Below, one piece after another: positions 1 to 7,981 of a DNA stretch of 19,074 nt. The stretch is from an uncultured Chloroflexota bacterium (GTDB taxonomy: Bacteria > Chloroflexota > Dehalococcoidia > Lucifugimonadales > CAJWER01). Position 1 is the stretch's first letter, and each line of letters begins with the position of its first letter. The stretch covers positions 1-19,074 of the forward strand of contig CAJWER010000028.1 of assembly GCA_913030785.1 (NCBI GenBank). The letters run 5' to 3'. The notes beneath the pieces were generated by a model that was given only the letters and a program-made list of their open reading frames with translations, searched no databases and was not told the origin of the DNA. The position numbers and the translations under genes are program-made.

Positions 1-96
1 AGCGGGAAGGTTCGGGATTCGCGACGTGGAATCTAGTCAGACCGCACGCAAATAGATCGCCAAGATATGACTCCTAGCGTGGAGACCGCTCCTCCC

Positions 97-300
97 CTAG
101 CCACCACCCACTGCGCGGACGATCTCGACGCGGTCGCCCTCCGACAGCACAACCTGCGGCAGCTCGTCGCGTCTCAGGACCGTGCCGTTGTGGGCCACAG
201 CGATGTGCTGCAGGTCGACGCCGAGTGAGTCTACGTACTCCCGCAGCGTGGTGGACTCCGCAACTGTCTTATCCTGACCGTTGATCTTTACTGCAATCAT
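97..300 (-). CDS. thiS: ThiS, sulfur carrier protein for thiazole synthesis
   Basis: This is a small ubiquitin-like (beta-grasp) protein of 67 residues that carries sulfur as a C-terminal thiocarboxylate and delivers it to ThiG. The size, the start MIAVKINGQ, the segment IAVAHNGTVLRRDEL and the required C-terminal Gly-Gly (here AVGGG) are typical of ThiS. An upstream in-frame start at 330 exists. I prefer the ATG at 298-300 because it gives the normal ThiS N-terminus and its ATGA overlaps the stop of thiE, which implies translational coupling. It is the last gene of thiG-thiE-thiS seen here. The adenylating enzyme ThiF and the glycine oxidase or ThiH that supply the other thiazole parts are not in the window. 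Confidence 0.93.
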   Translation of the reverse strand: MIAVKINGQDKTVAESTTLREYVDSLGVDLQHIAVAHNGTVLRRDELPQVVLSEGDRVEIVRAVGGG

Positions 301-962
301 GGCCGCACACTCGTTTTCGCCGCCGCCCATGTTCGGCTAATTTCACCAGCCAGATCATGAGCCGCCAATCGCGGGTCGTCGCTCTCTGTGACGGCCGTGA
401 TGACAGCCACTCCGGACGCCCCCGCCTCCATCACCACACCCACATTCTCCGCCGTTACGCCACCTATGCCCAGATACGGCACGCCCACGCTCCCCGACAG
501 CTCGTGCAGCAACTCAATCCCCTCAGGCACGCGCCCTGGATGCGAAGCCGTGGCAAAGACTGAGCCCGCTACCAGCAGGTCGGCCCCATAGTTTTCCGCG
601 GCCACCGCGCCCTCGACATCGTGCACCGATCTGCCGACGAGCAACCAGTTCCCGGGCATGCGCCGTACCGCCTCGACAGGCAGCCCGGACTCCGGTAGCT
701 GTACGCCATCAGCGCCAACCGCTAGCGCAACGTCTACGCGGTCGTTGACGAAGAGCAACGCGCGGCCCCGTGTGATCTCTCGAATACGCTTGGCTAGCTC
801 AAATAATGCATCGGCCGACAGATCACGCTCCCTGAGTTGCACCATGCCCACGCCGCCCTCGACCGCCTGGGCAACCACGTCCTCTAGCGGACGTCCAGCG
901 CACCCGAACCGGTCCGTGACCATGCAGAGTATTGGGAAGTCCAGTGGCGGAATGACTGACAC
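297..962 (-). CDS. thiE: ThiE, thiamine-phosphate synthase
   Basis: ThiE joins the pyrimidine (HMP-PP) and thiazole phosphate moieties to make thiamine phosphate in the cytoplasm. The TIM-barrel signature segments are present in order: VQLRERDL, FVNDRVDVALAVGADGVQL, GRSVHD, GADLLVAGSVFAT and YLGIGGVTAENV, the last being the phosphate-binding Gly-rich loop. A longer form from a GTG at 995 would overlap the end of thiG. I prefer the GTG at 960-962 because an AAAGGGG ribosome site lies 8 nt upstream of it and overlaps the thiG stop, whereas no site precedes the GTG at 995. That gives 221 residues, a normal ThiE length. The stop overlaps the thiS ATG. Confidence 0.93.
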   Translation of the reverse strand: MSVIPPLDFPILCMVTDRFGCAGRPLEDVVAQAVEGGVGMVQLRERDLSADALFELAKRIREITRGRALLFVNDRVDVALAVGADGVQLPESGLPVEAVRRMPGNWLLVGRSVHDVEGAVAAENYGADLLVAGSVFATASHPGRVPEGIELLHELSGSVGVPYLGIGGVTAENVGVVMEAGASGVAVITAVTESDDPRLAAHDLAGEISRTWAAAKTSVRP

Positions 963-975
963 TTTGTATACCCCT

Positions 976-1752
976 TTAGCTCCCTGTAGCGACACCTGCT
1001 GCTGGGCTGCTCGGGGTTGCTGCGGTTTTTCGGCCTATGCGACCTGCCAGAAAGGCCTTGCGGCCCGCCTCAACGCCCAGTTTGAACGCCTCGCCCATAA
1101 GTGCGGGATTTTCTGCCTGTGCTATGCCGGTGTTAATCAGCACTGCGGAGGCCCCTTCCTCTATAGCCTGCGCCGCCTCAGAGGGAACCCCCAGGCCCGC
1201 GTCAACGATCACCGGCACGCCGGCGCGTTCGATAATGAGCCTGATCTCGTCGATTGTCTGAATGCCCTGGCCAGTCCCTATCGCCGACCCAAGTGGCATG
1301 ACCGTAGCGCAGCCAATAGCCTCCAGCCTGTCGGCTAGGACCGGGTCCGCGTGGATGTAGGGCAACACCACGTAGCCCTCGTCAACCAGCTGCTTGGCCG
1401 CTTCGAAGGTCCCCACCGGATCGGGCAGCAGCCTGGTATCGGGGATCACCTCCAGCTTGATCCAGTTGGAGCCCGTGACCTCCCTGGCCAAATGGGCTGT
1501 GAACACCGCCTCTTCCGCCGTCTTGCACCCCGCCGTGTTCGGGAGGACTGTGTACCGGGACCAGTCGAAGTAGTCCAGGATGTTCTTCTCGGTGGGGTCG
1601 TCCAGGTTCAGACGGCGGATGGCGACCGTGATGATCTCCGCGCCCGATGCCTCGATAGACGCGACCATCTCTTCCATGTTGCGGTGACGCCCGGTGCCGA
1701 CCATCAACCTGGAGCCGAATTTCTTGCCCGCTATCTCAAAAGCCTGGTCCAT
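976..1752 (-). CDS. thiG: ThiG, thiazole synthase
   Basis: ThiG is the TIM-barrel enzyme that builds the thiazole ring from deoxyxylulose-5-phosphate, dehydroglycine and the ThiS thiocarboxylate. At 258 residues it has normal family length. The Schiff-base lysine lies in NWIKLEVIPD (Lys99). Other family segments are LPNTAGCKTAEEAV, VMPLGSAIGTGQG, VIVDAGLGVPSEAAQAIE and ASAVLINTGIA. The C-terminus has a short Ala/Ser/Pro-rich tail. The ATG is preceded by a GGGAAGGGGA ribosome site. It is the first gene of the operon and lies directly behind the TPP riboswitch and terminator, so its expression should fall when thiamine pyrophosphate is abundant. Confidence 0.96.
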   Translation of the reverse strand: MDQAFEIAGKKFGSRLMVGTGRHRNMEEMVASIEASGAEIITVAIRRLNLDDPTEKNILDYFDWSRYTVLPNTAGCKTAEEAVFTAHLAREVTGSNWIKLEVIPDTRLLPDPVGTFEAAKQLVDEGYVVLPYIHADPVLADRLEAIGCATVMPLGSAIGTGQGIQTIDEIRLIIERAGVPVIVDAGLGVPSEAAQAIEEGASAVLINTGIAQAENPALMGEAFKLGVEAGRKAFLAGRIGRKTAATPSSPAAGVATGS

Positions 1753-1773
1753 TTGATCTTCCCCTTCCCAATT

Positions 1774-1802
1774 AAAAAAAGCCGCCGACTCGCGCCAGCG
1801 GC
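1774..1802 (-). terminator. Intrinsic terminator of the TPP riboswitch
   Basis: Read on the minus strand, a 9-bp stem (outer arm GCCGCTGGC, one G-T and one T-G wobble) closes a GCGA tetraloop at 1781-1802 and is followed by seven Ts at 1774-1780. It lies between the TPP aptamer and the thiG ribosome site. This position makes it the expression platform of a transcription-attenuating riboswitch rather than a gene-end terminator. Confidence 0.88.
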
Positions 1803-1817
1803 TAGATCTGCATTTTA

Positions 1818-1918
1818 GGCATATCCCTGCGCTGGCATTATCCAGATCAGGTAATGGCGGTCGCCCCGATTTGTCGGGGCCTCTCAGCCTGGCACGCCCA
1901 GGCTCCCAGCCCTGTCCG
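1818..1918 (-). promoter_or_regulatory. TPP (thi-box) riboswitch aptamer
   Basis: On the minus strand the conserved thi-box pieces are present in order: GGGAGCC, a short P3 hairpin, GCTGAGAGG (core CTGAGA, complement at 1881-1890), an optional GC-rich hairpin, then ACCTGATCTGGATAATGCC and AGCGCAGGGA (complement at about 1824-1852). These are the universally conserved pyrimidine- and pyrophosphate-sensing segments of the TPP aptamer. It lies in the leader of thiG-thiE-thiS. P1 pairing is not obvious to me, so the outer boundaries are approximate. Confidence 0.96.
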
Positions 1919-1928
1919 TCACAGCTTT

Positions 1929-1958
1929 AGATTACGCCACTCCAACGTACCGAGTCAA
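1929..1958 (-). promoter_or_regulatory. Promoter of the thiG-thiE-thiS operon
   Basis: On the minus strand a -35 box TTGACT (1953-1958) is followed after 18 nt by a -10 box TAATCT (1929-1934). A start near 1922 would place the first transcribed bases just before the TPP aptamer, as expected for a riboswitch leader. Confidence 0.7.
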
Positions 1959-1996
1959 CCTGGACGGCGATCGTCTTGAACACAGATGGAACATTC

Positions 1997-2024
1997 TTGA
2001 CCCGGCAGCCGTCTGTACTGATAA
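1997..2024 (+). promoter_or_regulatory. Probable promoter of the DUF4349/PKD lipoprotein gene
   Basis: TTGACC (1997-2002) and TGATAA (2019-2024) are separated by 16 nt. This predicts a start around 2031 and a leader of about 35 nt before the ATG at 2067. The match is moderate. It diverges from the thi promoter, so both share the 1929-2024 spacer. Confidence 0.5.
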
Positions 2025-2066
2025 GCGCCCCAAAGAGGGTCATTGATATCGGGAGGTGTCTCAACT

Positions 2067-3665
2067 ATGATTCCGAGAATGAGCAGACTAGTCATTCCTC
2101 TTCTGATCGTGATGTCTATCGTGCTGGCCGCGTGCAGCGGCGGGTCCGACGACGAGGAATCTTTTTCAATAGGAAGCGACAGCATCTTAGCGACGGCAGA
2201 CACCGCCGCTTCGAGCGGGGCCAGCGGCTTCGCCGTCAAATCTCAGGTCGAAGCCGAGATGTCCGCCGACGAGATGGCTTCAGAAGAACCTCGACCGGCA
2301 TCGGCGCCCGCGGCCTTGGTTGATCGCAACGACGTAGTCACGTATGCGACGGAAGATGGCGACGACTCCTCCGGTCCCGTTGCCGAGCTTGTGACCCAGT
2401 CCCGCATCATCGTGCGCACCGCCGACATGCATATCATTGTGACCGACATCTCCGGTGCTGTTGATAGCACAGCGGACATGGCCGAGGAGTTCGGCGGGTG
2501 GGTCGTCTCATCCAACCGCAGCGCAAAGCACAGGGGCTTCGTCTCCATCCGCATCCCTGCGGATCGCCTTGAAGAGGCCATCCAGAGGCTGCGTGATTCC
2601 GCCGTCGATGTTGAGTCCGAGATAATTTCGAGCCGTGACGTAACCGATCAGTACGTAGACCTGCAGTCCCGCCTCAAGAACCAACAGGCCACTGAGGTGG
2701 CCCTGCTAAAGCTTCTCGAACGGGCGACGAAGGTCGAGGACGCCCTCCAGATTCGCGAGACTCTGAGCACGATCCAGGAGGAGGTTGAGCTACTCCTGGG
2801 CAAGATCAAGCTCATCGAAACGACCGCCGCCTTCTCGCTCCTCAACCTGAGCCTTGAGTTGGACGCGGCCGAGATGACGACCGACGCTGGTGATGACCAG
2901 GCCGCTGGCGTTGGCGAGGCGGTCAGGTTCCGCGCCTCATTTACCACGCCCGAGGGCATCGAAGACTTCGTGTACACATGGGACTTCGGTGACGGCTCCG
3001 GGCTATTCAGGAGCGACCGCACCGTCCCTACGGACGATGAGAACACCAGAGAGACCGCCACCGTCACGCACGTCTACCACGACGAGCAAGACTCCCCCTA
3101 TAACGTCCATTTCGAGATCACCGGCACCGGCGATGCCGGGATAGCAGAGGGAGAGGGCGACCTCACCGTCACGATAACCAGGATTCCAACGGTTGAGGTC
3201 TTCGCGGGTAACCGCATCACCGTCGATCAGGGCGAAGAGGTAGATCTGGACGGGTCTTTCACGAGGCCTGTCGGCATAGATAACGTCAAGTATCGCTGGA
3301 CCTTCGGCGACGGCTCCGACCCGGTCGAGGGCGACGTGGCCGAAGGTGTCACCAACGTCGTGGCGACGCACACTTATCCTAACCACCGGCCCTTTCCGTT
3401 CAACGCCAGGCTGACCATCACCGCAGAAAGTGATGCAGGCGACATCGAGAGCTCGGCCGTCGTTGATATCCGTGTCCTGGAGACGGAAGGCTGGGTCATA
3501 GGCGACTGGAGCCTCCAAGAACAGCTCAAGACTGCCGTGAGGTCGCTGTCCGCCGCCGGGCAATGGGGCGTCACCGGCCTGATATGGCTAGGCATCTTCA
3601 GCCCGATCATCGCCATCGTGCTGGCTCTGGGTTACCAGGCCAGGCGCCGCGCCCGCAGCGGCTAG
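2067..3665 (+). CDS. DUF4349 lipoprotein with two PKD-like domains and C-terminal membrane anchor
   Basis: This is an exported, membrane-anchored protein of 532 residues with unknown function. The ATG at 2067 is chosen because GGGAGGTG sits 8 nt upstream; the reading frame extends to a TTG at 2043 without a ribosome site. Residues 1-23 form a lipoprotein signal ending in the lipobox LAAC (Cys23), followed by an acidic, low-complexity linker. Residues about 109-266 match DUF4349 (start SRIIVRTADMHI, then a charged coiled-coil LQSRLKNQQATEVALLKL). Two PKD-like Ig folds follow, marked by WDFGDGSG (about residue 305) and WTFGDGSD (about 411), each with a later HVYH or HTYP strand. Residues about 501-523 are one transmembrane helix, then an Arg-rich end. 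In the DUF4349 proteins I know the helix follows the domain directly, so the PKD pair looks inserted. Extracytoplasmic display is inferred. Confidence 0.85.
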   Translation: MIPRMSRLVIPLLIVMSIVLAACSGGSDDEESFSIGSDSILATADTAASSGASGFAVKSQVEAEMSADEMASEEPRPASAPAALVDRNDVVTYATEDGDDSSGPVAELVTQSRIIVRTADMHIIVTDISGAVDSTADMAEEFGGWVVSSNRSAKHRGFVSIRIPADRLEEAIQRLRDSAVDVESEIISSRDVTDQYVDLQSRLKNQQATEVALLKLLERATKVEDALQIRETLSTIQEEVELLLGKIKLIETTAAFSLLNLSLELDAAEMTTDAGDDQAAGVGEAVRFRASFTTPEGIEDFVYTWDFGDGSGLFRSDRTVPTDDENTRETATVTHVYHDEQDSPYNVHFEITGTGDAGIAEGEGDLTVTITRIPTVEVFAGNRITVDQGEEVDLDGSFTRPVGIDNVKYRWTFGDGSDPVEGDVAEGVTNVVATHTYPNHRPFPFNARLTITAESDAGDIESSAVVDIRVLETEGWVIGDWSLQEQLKTAVRSLSAAGQWGVTGLIWLGIFSPIIAIVLALGYQARRRARSG

Positions 3666-3738
3666 AAGCGCAGTGCTTTCGAGGATGCATCGAGTGACAA
3701 TACGGCATAATACCGGAATCTGAATACTTAGAACCAAC

Positions 3739-3767
3739 GCAGGGGCAGGTCATGGACCTGCCCCTGC
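3739..3767 (+). terminator. Perfect 13-bp hairpin after the lipoprotein gene
   Basis: A perfect inverted repeat (3739-3751 with 3755-3767, core CAGGGGCAGGTC) closes a 3-nt loop. It lies between the lipoprotein stop and the Nudix ribosome site. It has no T tract, so termination is inferred from position and stability. It resembles the palindrome at 10629-10666 in style. Confidence 0.55.
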
Positions 3768-3792
3768 CGCGTGTGATGGAGGTTGTGAAGAC

Positions 3793-4269
3793 GTGTCAAC
3801 AGTAAGACACTTCACGGCAACGGGCTTCGTAGTACACGACGATTCGATCGCCCTCCACTGGCACTTGAAGGTGAAGGCGTGGCTCCCACCAGGGGGCCAT
3901 ATCGAGGAGAACGAAGACCCGGTGCAGGCTGTCCTGCGCGAGATTGAGGAAGAGTCGGGCCTCAAAGCCGCGGTGGTGCCGACCACTCCGGGCCTGTACC
4001 TGGACTACCCGTCCAGCGTGGCCCCTCCATTCACCATCATGATCGAAGACATCCACGACCCGGTGCAGGGCTATCACCAGCACATCGACATGATCTACTT
4101 CTGTCGGCTCGCCGGCCCACCGACGTTCAACGACGGCTGGCAATGGGTGTCTCGTAGCAAGCTCGAGAGCGCAGCACCTATCGTCGGCCAGGACGGCGCC
4201 GAGACCGTCCCGCCGAAGGACGTTCGTGTCCTCGGACTGCTATCCCTCAACAGTGTTTCTTCGCGTTGA
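3793..4269 (+). CDS. Nudix hydrolase
   Basis: This is a pyrophosphohydrolase of 158 residues that should cleave a nucleoside diphosphate linked to another group; the substrate cannot be told from sequence. The Nudix box GX5EX7REUXEEXGU is complete at residues 35-57, with Gly35, Glu41, Arg49-Glu50, the metal-binding Glu53-Glu54 and Gly56. A preceding LPPGGHIE segment is typical. Start is GTG at 3793 with GGAGG 10 nt upstream. It sits alone between a hairpin and the promoter of the next gene, which overlaps its stop codon. Confidence 0.93.
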   Translation: MSTVRHFTATGFVVHDDSIALHWHLKVKAWLPPGGHIEENEDPVQAVLREIEEESGLKAAVVPTTPGLYLDYPSSVAPPFTIMIEDIHDPVQGYHQHIDMIYFCRLAGPPTFNDGWQWVSRSKLESAAPIVGQDGAETVPPKDVRVLGLLSLNSVSSR

Positions 4270-4294
4270 CTCTCGGGCAGAATCACACTAACAT
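4266..4294 (+). promoter_or_regulatory. Promoter of the GYD-domain gene
   Basis: TTGACT (4266-4271) and TAACAT (4289-4294) are 17 nt apart and predict a transcript start near 4301, about 39 nt before the ATG. The -35 box overlaps the Nudix stop codon. Confidence 0.6.
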
Positions 4295-4339
4295 CTGGCC
4301 ACTAAGCAACGCCCACAACCCGACTCAAGGAGGACGATC

Positions 4340-4660
4340 ATGCCCAAGTATCTATACCAAGGATCCTACACGCAGGTCGGAGCCCAGGGCCTTCTCAAAG
4401 AGGGTGGAACCTCCCGCAAAGAAACGGTTTCCAAAATGGTCGAGTCGATGGGCGGCAGCTTAGAGGCCTTCTACTTCGCCTTCGGCGGCACCGACATCTG
4501 CGCCATTGTAGACTTGCCCGACCACGCGACCGCCGCCGCCCTGTCCATAGCCGTCGGCGCTGCCGGCACAATCAATATAACCACTACGGTCTTAATCGAT
4601 CCGGAAGAGATCGACGCGGCCGCGGAGAAGACCGTCAACTACAGGCCCCCCGGCCAGTAG
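4340..4660 (+). CDS. GYD-domain protein
   Basis: This small soluble protein of 106 residues matches the GYD family (PF08734), a dimeric alpha-beta barrel-like fold of unknown function. It starts MPKYLYQGSYTQVGAQGL, then has the family's KMVESMGGSLEAFYFAFGGTDICAIVDLPD section. AAGGAGG lies directly upstream of the ATG. It carries its own promoter and ends only 4 nt from the stop of the convergent amidohydrolase, so there is no operon partner on this strand. Confidence 0.85.
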   Translation: MPKYLYQGSYTQVGAQGLLKEGGTSRKETVSKMVESMGGSLEAFYFAFGGTDICAIVDLPDHATAAALSIAVGAAGTINITTTVLIDPEEIDAAAEKTVNYRPPGQ

Positions 4661-4664
4661 CCCC

Positions 4665-5822
4665 TCAATTGAGGCGAACGTAGTCTCCCTGGGTCTCCCA
4701 GGCTGGTCGCGAGAGCCCGTCCAGATCCCAGACAACCTCGCCGGCGCGCACCGTCATGTGGCACAGCAGGCGCTTGGTCCCCGCCATCCTGGCGCGACCT
4801 GAGTCCACAAAGCCGAATTCGCCCTCTTCCAGTTCGAACACCGCCACGTCAGCCTCGGCACCCACCGACAGCGTCCCTAACTCCGGCCGGTTGATGTTGC
4901 GCGCGGGCGCAATCGTCGACTTGGCGACTGCATCCTTTAGCGACATGCCCATGTTCATGAGCTTAGACATGGTGATCGGCATCGTCGCTCGCGGGATGAA
5001 GAAGCTGCCCTTGTGCACATCTGTAGAAATGGTATCCGGCACGTGGCCCTGCTCCATGCTGGGCACCGCCACCCGGAACCAAAAGCTACCGCCACCGTGG
5101 CCCACATCAAAGAGCACTCCGCGTTTCCTCGCCTCCCACACGTAGTCGTACACCTTCCGGTCCTCATCGATTTGAGCGTGCTGCTGCCCATACATGTGGG
5201 TGTGCATGTCGCCGGGCCGCATGTGCTCGATTATCAGTTCGCGGTAGGTGCGATCCGGGTGATTCGAGTAGTCGATCATGGCCACGGTACCCGACATCTC
5301 CCCCGCCTCCACCGCGCCGTCCACCGAGTCCCAACCTCGCCCTCTATAGTGAGCGGCCTTCACCCCTACGATCACATCCGGGTTCGCCCGAACTACTTCG
5401 GCGCATGGCTCGGGTCGCATCTCCGCCGTGTCCTGCTCCACCGGCCCCAGCATCCCGCCGCCCACAATGTTCAGCAGCACCAGCAACCGGACATTGGCCT
5501 TGTCTATGATGGTTCGCTTGAAATCGTCAAAGTTCCGGTACCCGGATCCGCCCGCGTCCACCACGGTCGTCACTCCCGCAGGGAAGGCATATTCGTCCGG
5601 GAAGGTCCAGGCGAAGTAGCCGTAGGAGTGGGTGTGTAGGTCAATCAGACCCGGTGTCACAAGGCGTCCGGACGCGTCGATTGCGGTGGCTGCCTGCGAC
5701 GACGGCAGGTCACGGGCGACCGCGGCAATCTTGCCGTCCCTGATCCCGACGTCCATTTTCGAGTCCAGGCCGTTGGCCGGGTCGATCACATGGCCAGCCT
5801 TCAACAACAGGTCGTACTTCAC
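4665..5822 (-). CDS. Amidohydrolase/deacetylase-family metallohydrolase
   Basis: This is a 385-residue TIM-barrel metal hydrolase of the amidohydrolase superfamily, in the dihydroorotase-like deacetylase branch that acts on N-acyl or cyclic amides; the real substrate is unknown. Metal ligands can be read as His63-x-His65 (GLIDLHTH), bridging Lys155 (VGVKAAH), a His in DMHTHMYG (207 or 209), His242 (FDVGHGGG) and Asp268 (STDVH). An N-terminal beta-sandwich strand set (LLLKAGHVIDPANG) and the C-terminal half (GTLSVGAEADVAVFELEEG) complete the fold. The frame opens at 5882, but the GTG at 5820-5822 is preferred. It has AAGGAG 6 nt upstream, and the longer version would translate the promoter. 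It is divergent from an alcohol dehydrogenase. Confidence 0.88.
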   Translation of the reverse strand: MKYDLLLKAGHVIDPANGLDSKMDVGIRDGKIAAVARDLPSSQAATAIDASGRLVTPGLIDLHTHSYGYFAWTFPDEYAFPAGVTTVVDAGGSGYRNFDDFKRTIIDKANVRLLVLLNIVGGGMLGPVEQDTAEMRPEPCAEVVRANPDVIVGVKAAHYRGRGWDSVDGAVEAGEMSGTVAMIDYSNHPDRTYRELIIEHMRPGDMHTHMYGQQHAQIDEDRKVYDYVWEARKRGVLFDVGHGGGSFWFRVAVPSMEQGHVPDTISTDVHKGSFFIPRATMPITMSKLMNMGMSLKDAVAKSTIAPARNINRPELGTLSVGAEADVAVFELEEGEFGFVDSGRARMAGTKRLLCHMTVRAGEVVWDLDGLSRPAWETQGDYVRLN

Positions 5823-5853
5823 GCGGCGCTCCTTGAAGTGCAGTTTCGGGTCG

Positions 5854-5882
5854 ATGATACACGGCCCGAGCGGCTGTCTCAA
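5854..5882 (-). promoter_or_regulatory. Promoter of the amidohydrolase gene
   Basis: Minus-strand TTGAGA (5877-5882) and TATCAT (5854-5859) are 17 nt apart, giving a start near 5847 and a leader of about 25 nt before the GTG at 5822. This supports the shorter gene start. Confidence 0.6.
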
Positions 5883-6025
5883 CGGCTTCGTTGACAGCCA
5901 CGGAGGCCCCGACTACACTCTCACCCTACTCTGCGGCACGAATCCGTCCGCATTGAAATTCGCAACACGCCTGCCAGCCGCAGGTCTCCCTGAGGCACCC
6001 CACCGACGGGCAGTGAGGAGGTGCT

Positions 6026-7090
6026 GTGAAAGCACTGGTCTACCACGGCAACAAGGACCTCAGACTGGAGGCGGTTCCGGAACCGGTGCCGGCTCCTGGC
6101 GAGATCAAACTCCGCATCGACTACTGCGGTATCTGCGCCACCGACATCGAAGAGTACCTCTACGGCCCCAAGTTCATATTCGGCGACGCTCCCAACATTC
6201 TCACCGGTAAGTCCGTGCCACTGATCACCGGCCACGAGATAACCGGCACCGTAGTGGAAGCTAGTGGAGATGGCGTCGCCGAAGGCGACCGCGTTGTGCT
6301 CAATACAGTGCTGACCTGCGGTAAGTGCCACGGCTGCCTGACAGGGCAAAAGACTCAGTGCCCGAACATGGCCACAGCCGGTTTCGCACGGGACGGCGGA
6401 CTGGCCGAATACATGGTCTGGCCCGCGTCCGAGGCGATCCGGCTCCCCGATGGGGTCAGCAGCGAGGAGGCGGCCCTAGTGGAGCCCGCCTCAGTGGCCC
6501 TGCACGCGATCCGGCGCTCTCGCATAATAGCCGGAGAGAGCGTGGTGATCCTGGGATGCGGCACGGTGGGGCTCCTCGCCATGCAGCAGGTGAAGGCCGC
6601 CGGTGGCCACGTTATCGCGGTGGACAGGAGGCGGATCAGCCTCGACATGGCCAGCGACCTCGGCGCCGACGCCACCCTTGACGCCCGCGACCCGGACCTT
6701 GCCGCCAAGTTGCGCGAATTTAACGACGGAGCAGGTCCGGACCTCGTGATCGACGCTGCGGGCGGCAAGGACACGCCTGCTCTTGCCATAGACTGGGCGC
6801 GGATCGGAGGCAGAGTATTGCTGGTGGCAATCTATACCGCGGTACCGAAGTTCGACTTCAACAGCCTGGTCGCAGGTGAGAAGGAGATCATCGGCTCTCT
6901 GGGTTACGAGCGGCGCGATGTCGAAGAGGTCGTGGGCATGATTGATACCGGAGACCTGCGCACTGCGCCCCTCATCACCGACAAGATCGGACTCGAAGAG
7001 ATCATCGAAAAGGGCTTCGATCGCATGCTGAAACCCAAAAAGGACGTCTTTCGAATCCTGGTCTCCCCCAGTGGTGCTGCGCACACTTAG
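6026..7090 (+). CDS. Zinc-dependent alcohol dehydrogenase (MDR family)
   Basis: This is a medium-chain NAD(P)-dependent alcohol or polyol dehydrogenase of 354 residues, close in layout to threonine, sorbitol and butanediol dehydrogenases; the substrate is not determinable. Catalytic zinc ligands are visible as Cys37 (CGICATD), His70-Glu71 (GHEITG) and probably Glu153 (LVEPASVALH). The structural zinc site is complete: Cys98, Cys101, Cys104 and Cys112. The Rossmann loop GCGTVG is at about 177-182, with Asp200 ending the second strand, which favours NAD+. Start is GTG at 6026 with GAGGAGG just upstream. It stands divergent from the amidohydrolase across a 200-nt spacer, so a shared catabolic role is possible but unproven. 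Confidence 0.92.
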   Translation: MKALVYHGNKDLRLEAVPEPVPAPGEIKLRIDYCGICATDIEEYLYGPKFIFGDAPNILTGKSVPLITGHEITGTVVEASGDGVAEGDRVVLNTVLTCGKCHGCLTGQKTQCPNMATAGFARDGGLAEYMVWPASEAIRLPDGVSSEEAALVEPASVALHAIRRSRIIAGESVVILGCGTVGLLAMQQVKAAGGHVIAVDRRRISLDMASDLGADATLDARDPDLAAKLREFNDGAGPDLVIDAAGGKDTPALAIDWARIGGRVLLVAIYTAVPKFDFNSLVAGEKEIIGSLGYERRDVEEVVGMIDTGDLRTAPLITDKIGLEEIIEKGFDRMLKPKKDVFRILVSPSGAAHT

Positions 7091-7180
7091 GGGGGCGAAG
7101 CTGGATTCATTCCAATAGGTGTTTTGCGCAGCAGCCGTATCTGGAACCCGATACTTGGCACAACTAAGTAGAGGCCCACT

Positions 7181-7981
7181 TTGAAAAACCTTGAGATCGA
7201 CCGACCGATCGCCTTTCTGGACGTGGAGACAACAGGTCTCAGCGTTTCCGCGGACCGCATTGTCGAGATGAGCATTCTCAAGGTCAAGCCCGACGGGTCA
7301 CAAGAGCAAAAGACTCGCCGCTTCAATCCGGGCAGGCCAATCGCCTCGCAGGCCACGGAGGTCCATGGGATCACCGATCAAGACGTGGCGGACGAGCCCG
7401 AGTTCAGACAGGTTGCTGCCGGTCTCCGTAGCTATCTAGAGGGTTGCGACATCGCAGGTTTTGGCGTCAGCAGATTCGACCTACCAGTGCTCGAAGAAGA
7501 GTTCCGGCGGGCCCGCGTCGAATTCTCCCACAAAGGCCGCCGTGTCATCGACACGATGGTGATCTACCACAGCATGGAACCCCGTGACCTATCTGCGGCC
7601 TACGCCAGATACACCGGTAAGGAGATCGAGCGGCCCCACGCTGCCGAGGACGACGTCCGGGCGGCCGCCGAGATTCTCGACGCACAGCTTGCACTGTACC
7701 CGGAACTGCCGCAAACGGCTGCCGCGCTCCACCGCTTCTGCAACCCAGACCAGGACAACTGGATAGACCCCGACGGTAGGCTCGCGTTGGACGACGGCGA
7801 AGTCACGATCAACTTCGGCCAGCACAAGGGGCAGTCTCTCAAAGAGGTGGCGGAGCTGGAGCCAGACTACCTGAAGTGGGTTCTTGACAAGGATTTCTCG
7901 AGCCAGGTACGAGCCATGGTGGCCGCTGCCCTCAATGGCGAGTTCCCATCCCCTCCCCAACCGGACGAGGTAACGCAATGA
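7181..7981 (+). CDS. DEDDh 3'-5' exonuclease with C-terminal DUF3820-like domain
   Basis: This protein of 266 residues has a DnaQ-like exonuclease domain (1-170). The acidic metal ligands are readable: Asp14 and Glu16 (FLDVETTG), Asp100 (GFGVSRFD) and His153...Asp158 (HAAEDD). After a linker, residues about 205-245 (FGQHKGQSLKEVAELEPDYLKWVL) match the DUF3820 / quorum-sensing-regulated virulence factor-like module found after some such exonucleases. It is probably a stand-alone DNA or RNA trimming enzyme rather than the replicative proofreading subunit. Start is TTG at 7181 with GAGG upstream; an ATG start is lacking nearby. Its last codons overlap the next gene (ATGA), so the two are probably cotranslated. 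Confidence 0.88.
   Translation: MKNLEIDRPIAFLDVETTGLSVSADRIVEMSILKVKPDGSQEQKTRRFNPGRPIASQATEVHGITDQDVADEPEFRQVAAGLRSYLEGCDIAGFGVSRFDLPVLEEEFRRARVEFSHKGRRVIDTMVIYHSMEPRDLSAAYARYTGKEIERPHAAEDDVRAAAEILDAQLALYPELPQTAAALHRFCNPDQDNWIDPDGRLALDDGEVTINFGQHKGQSLKEVAELEPDYLKWVLDKDFSSQVRAMVAAALNGEFPSPPQPDEVTQ

Noticed and set aside
2243..2581. Minus-strand ORFs within the lipoprotein gene (also 2648-3067 and 3003-3563)
   Set aside because: Shadow frames of a well-supported gene with signal peptide and recognisable domains.
4663..4674. 12-bp palindrome CCTCAATTGAGG at the convergent stops
   Set aside because: No loop or T tract; too short to call a terminator or operator.
5823..5882. N-terminal extension of the amidohydrolase from 5882
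   Set aside because: It covers the promoter, and a clear AAGGAG precedes the GTG at 5822.
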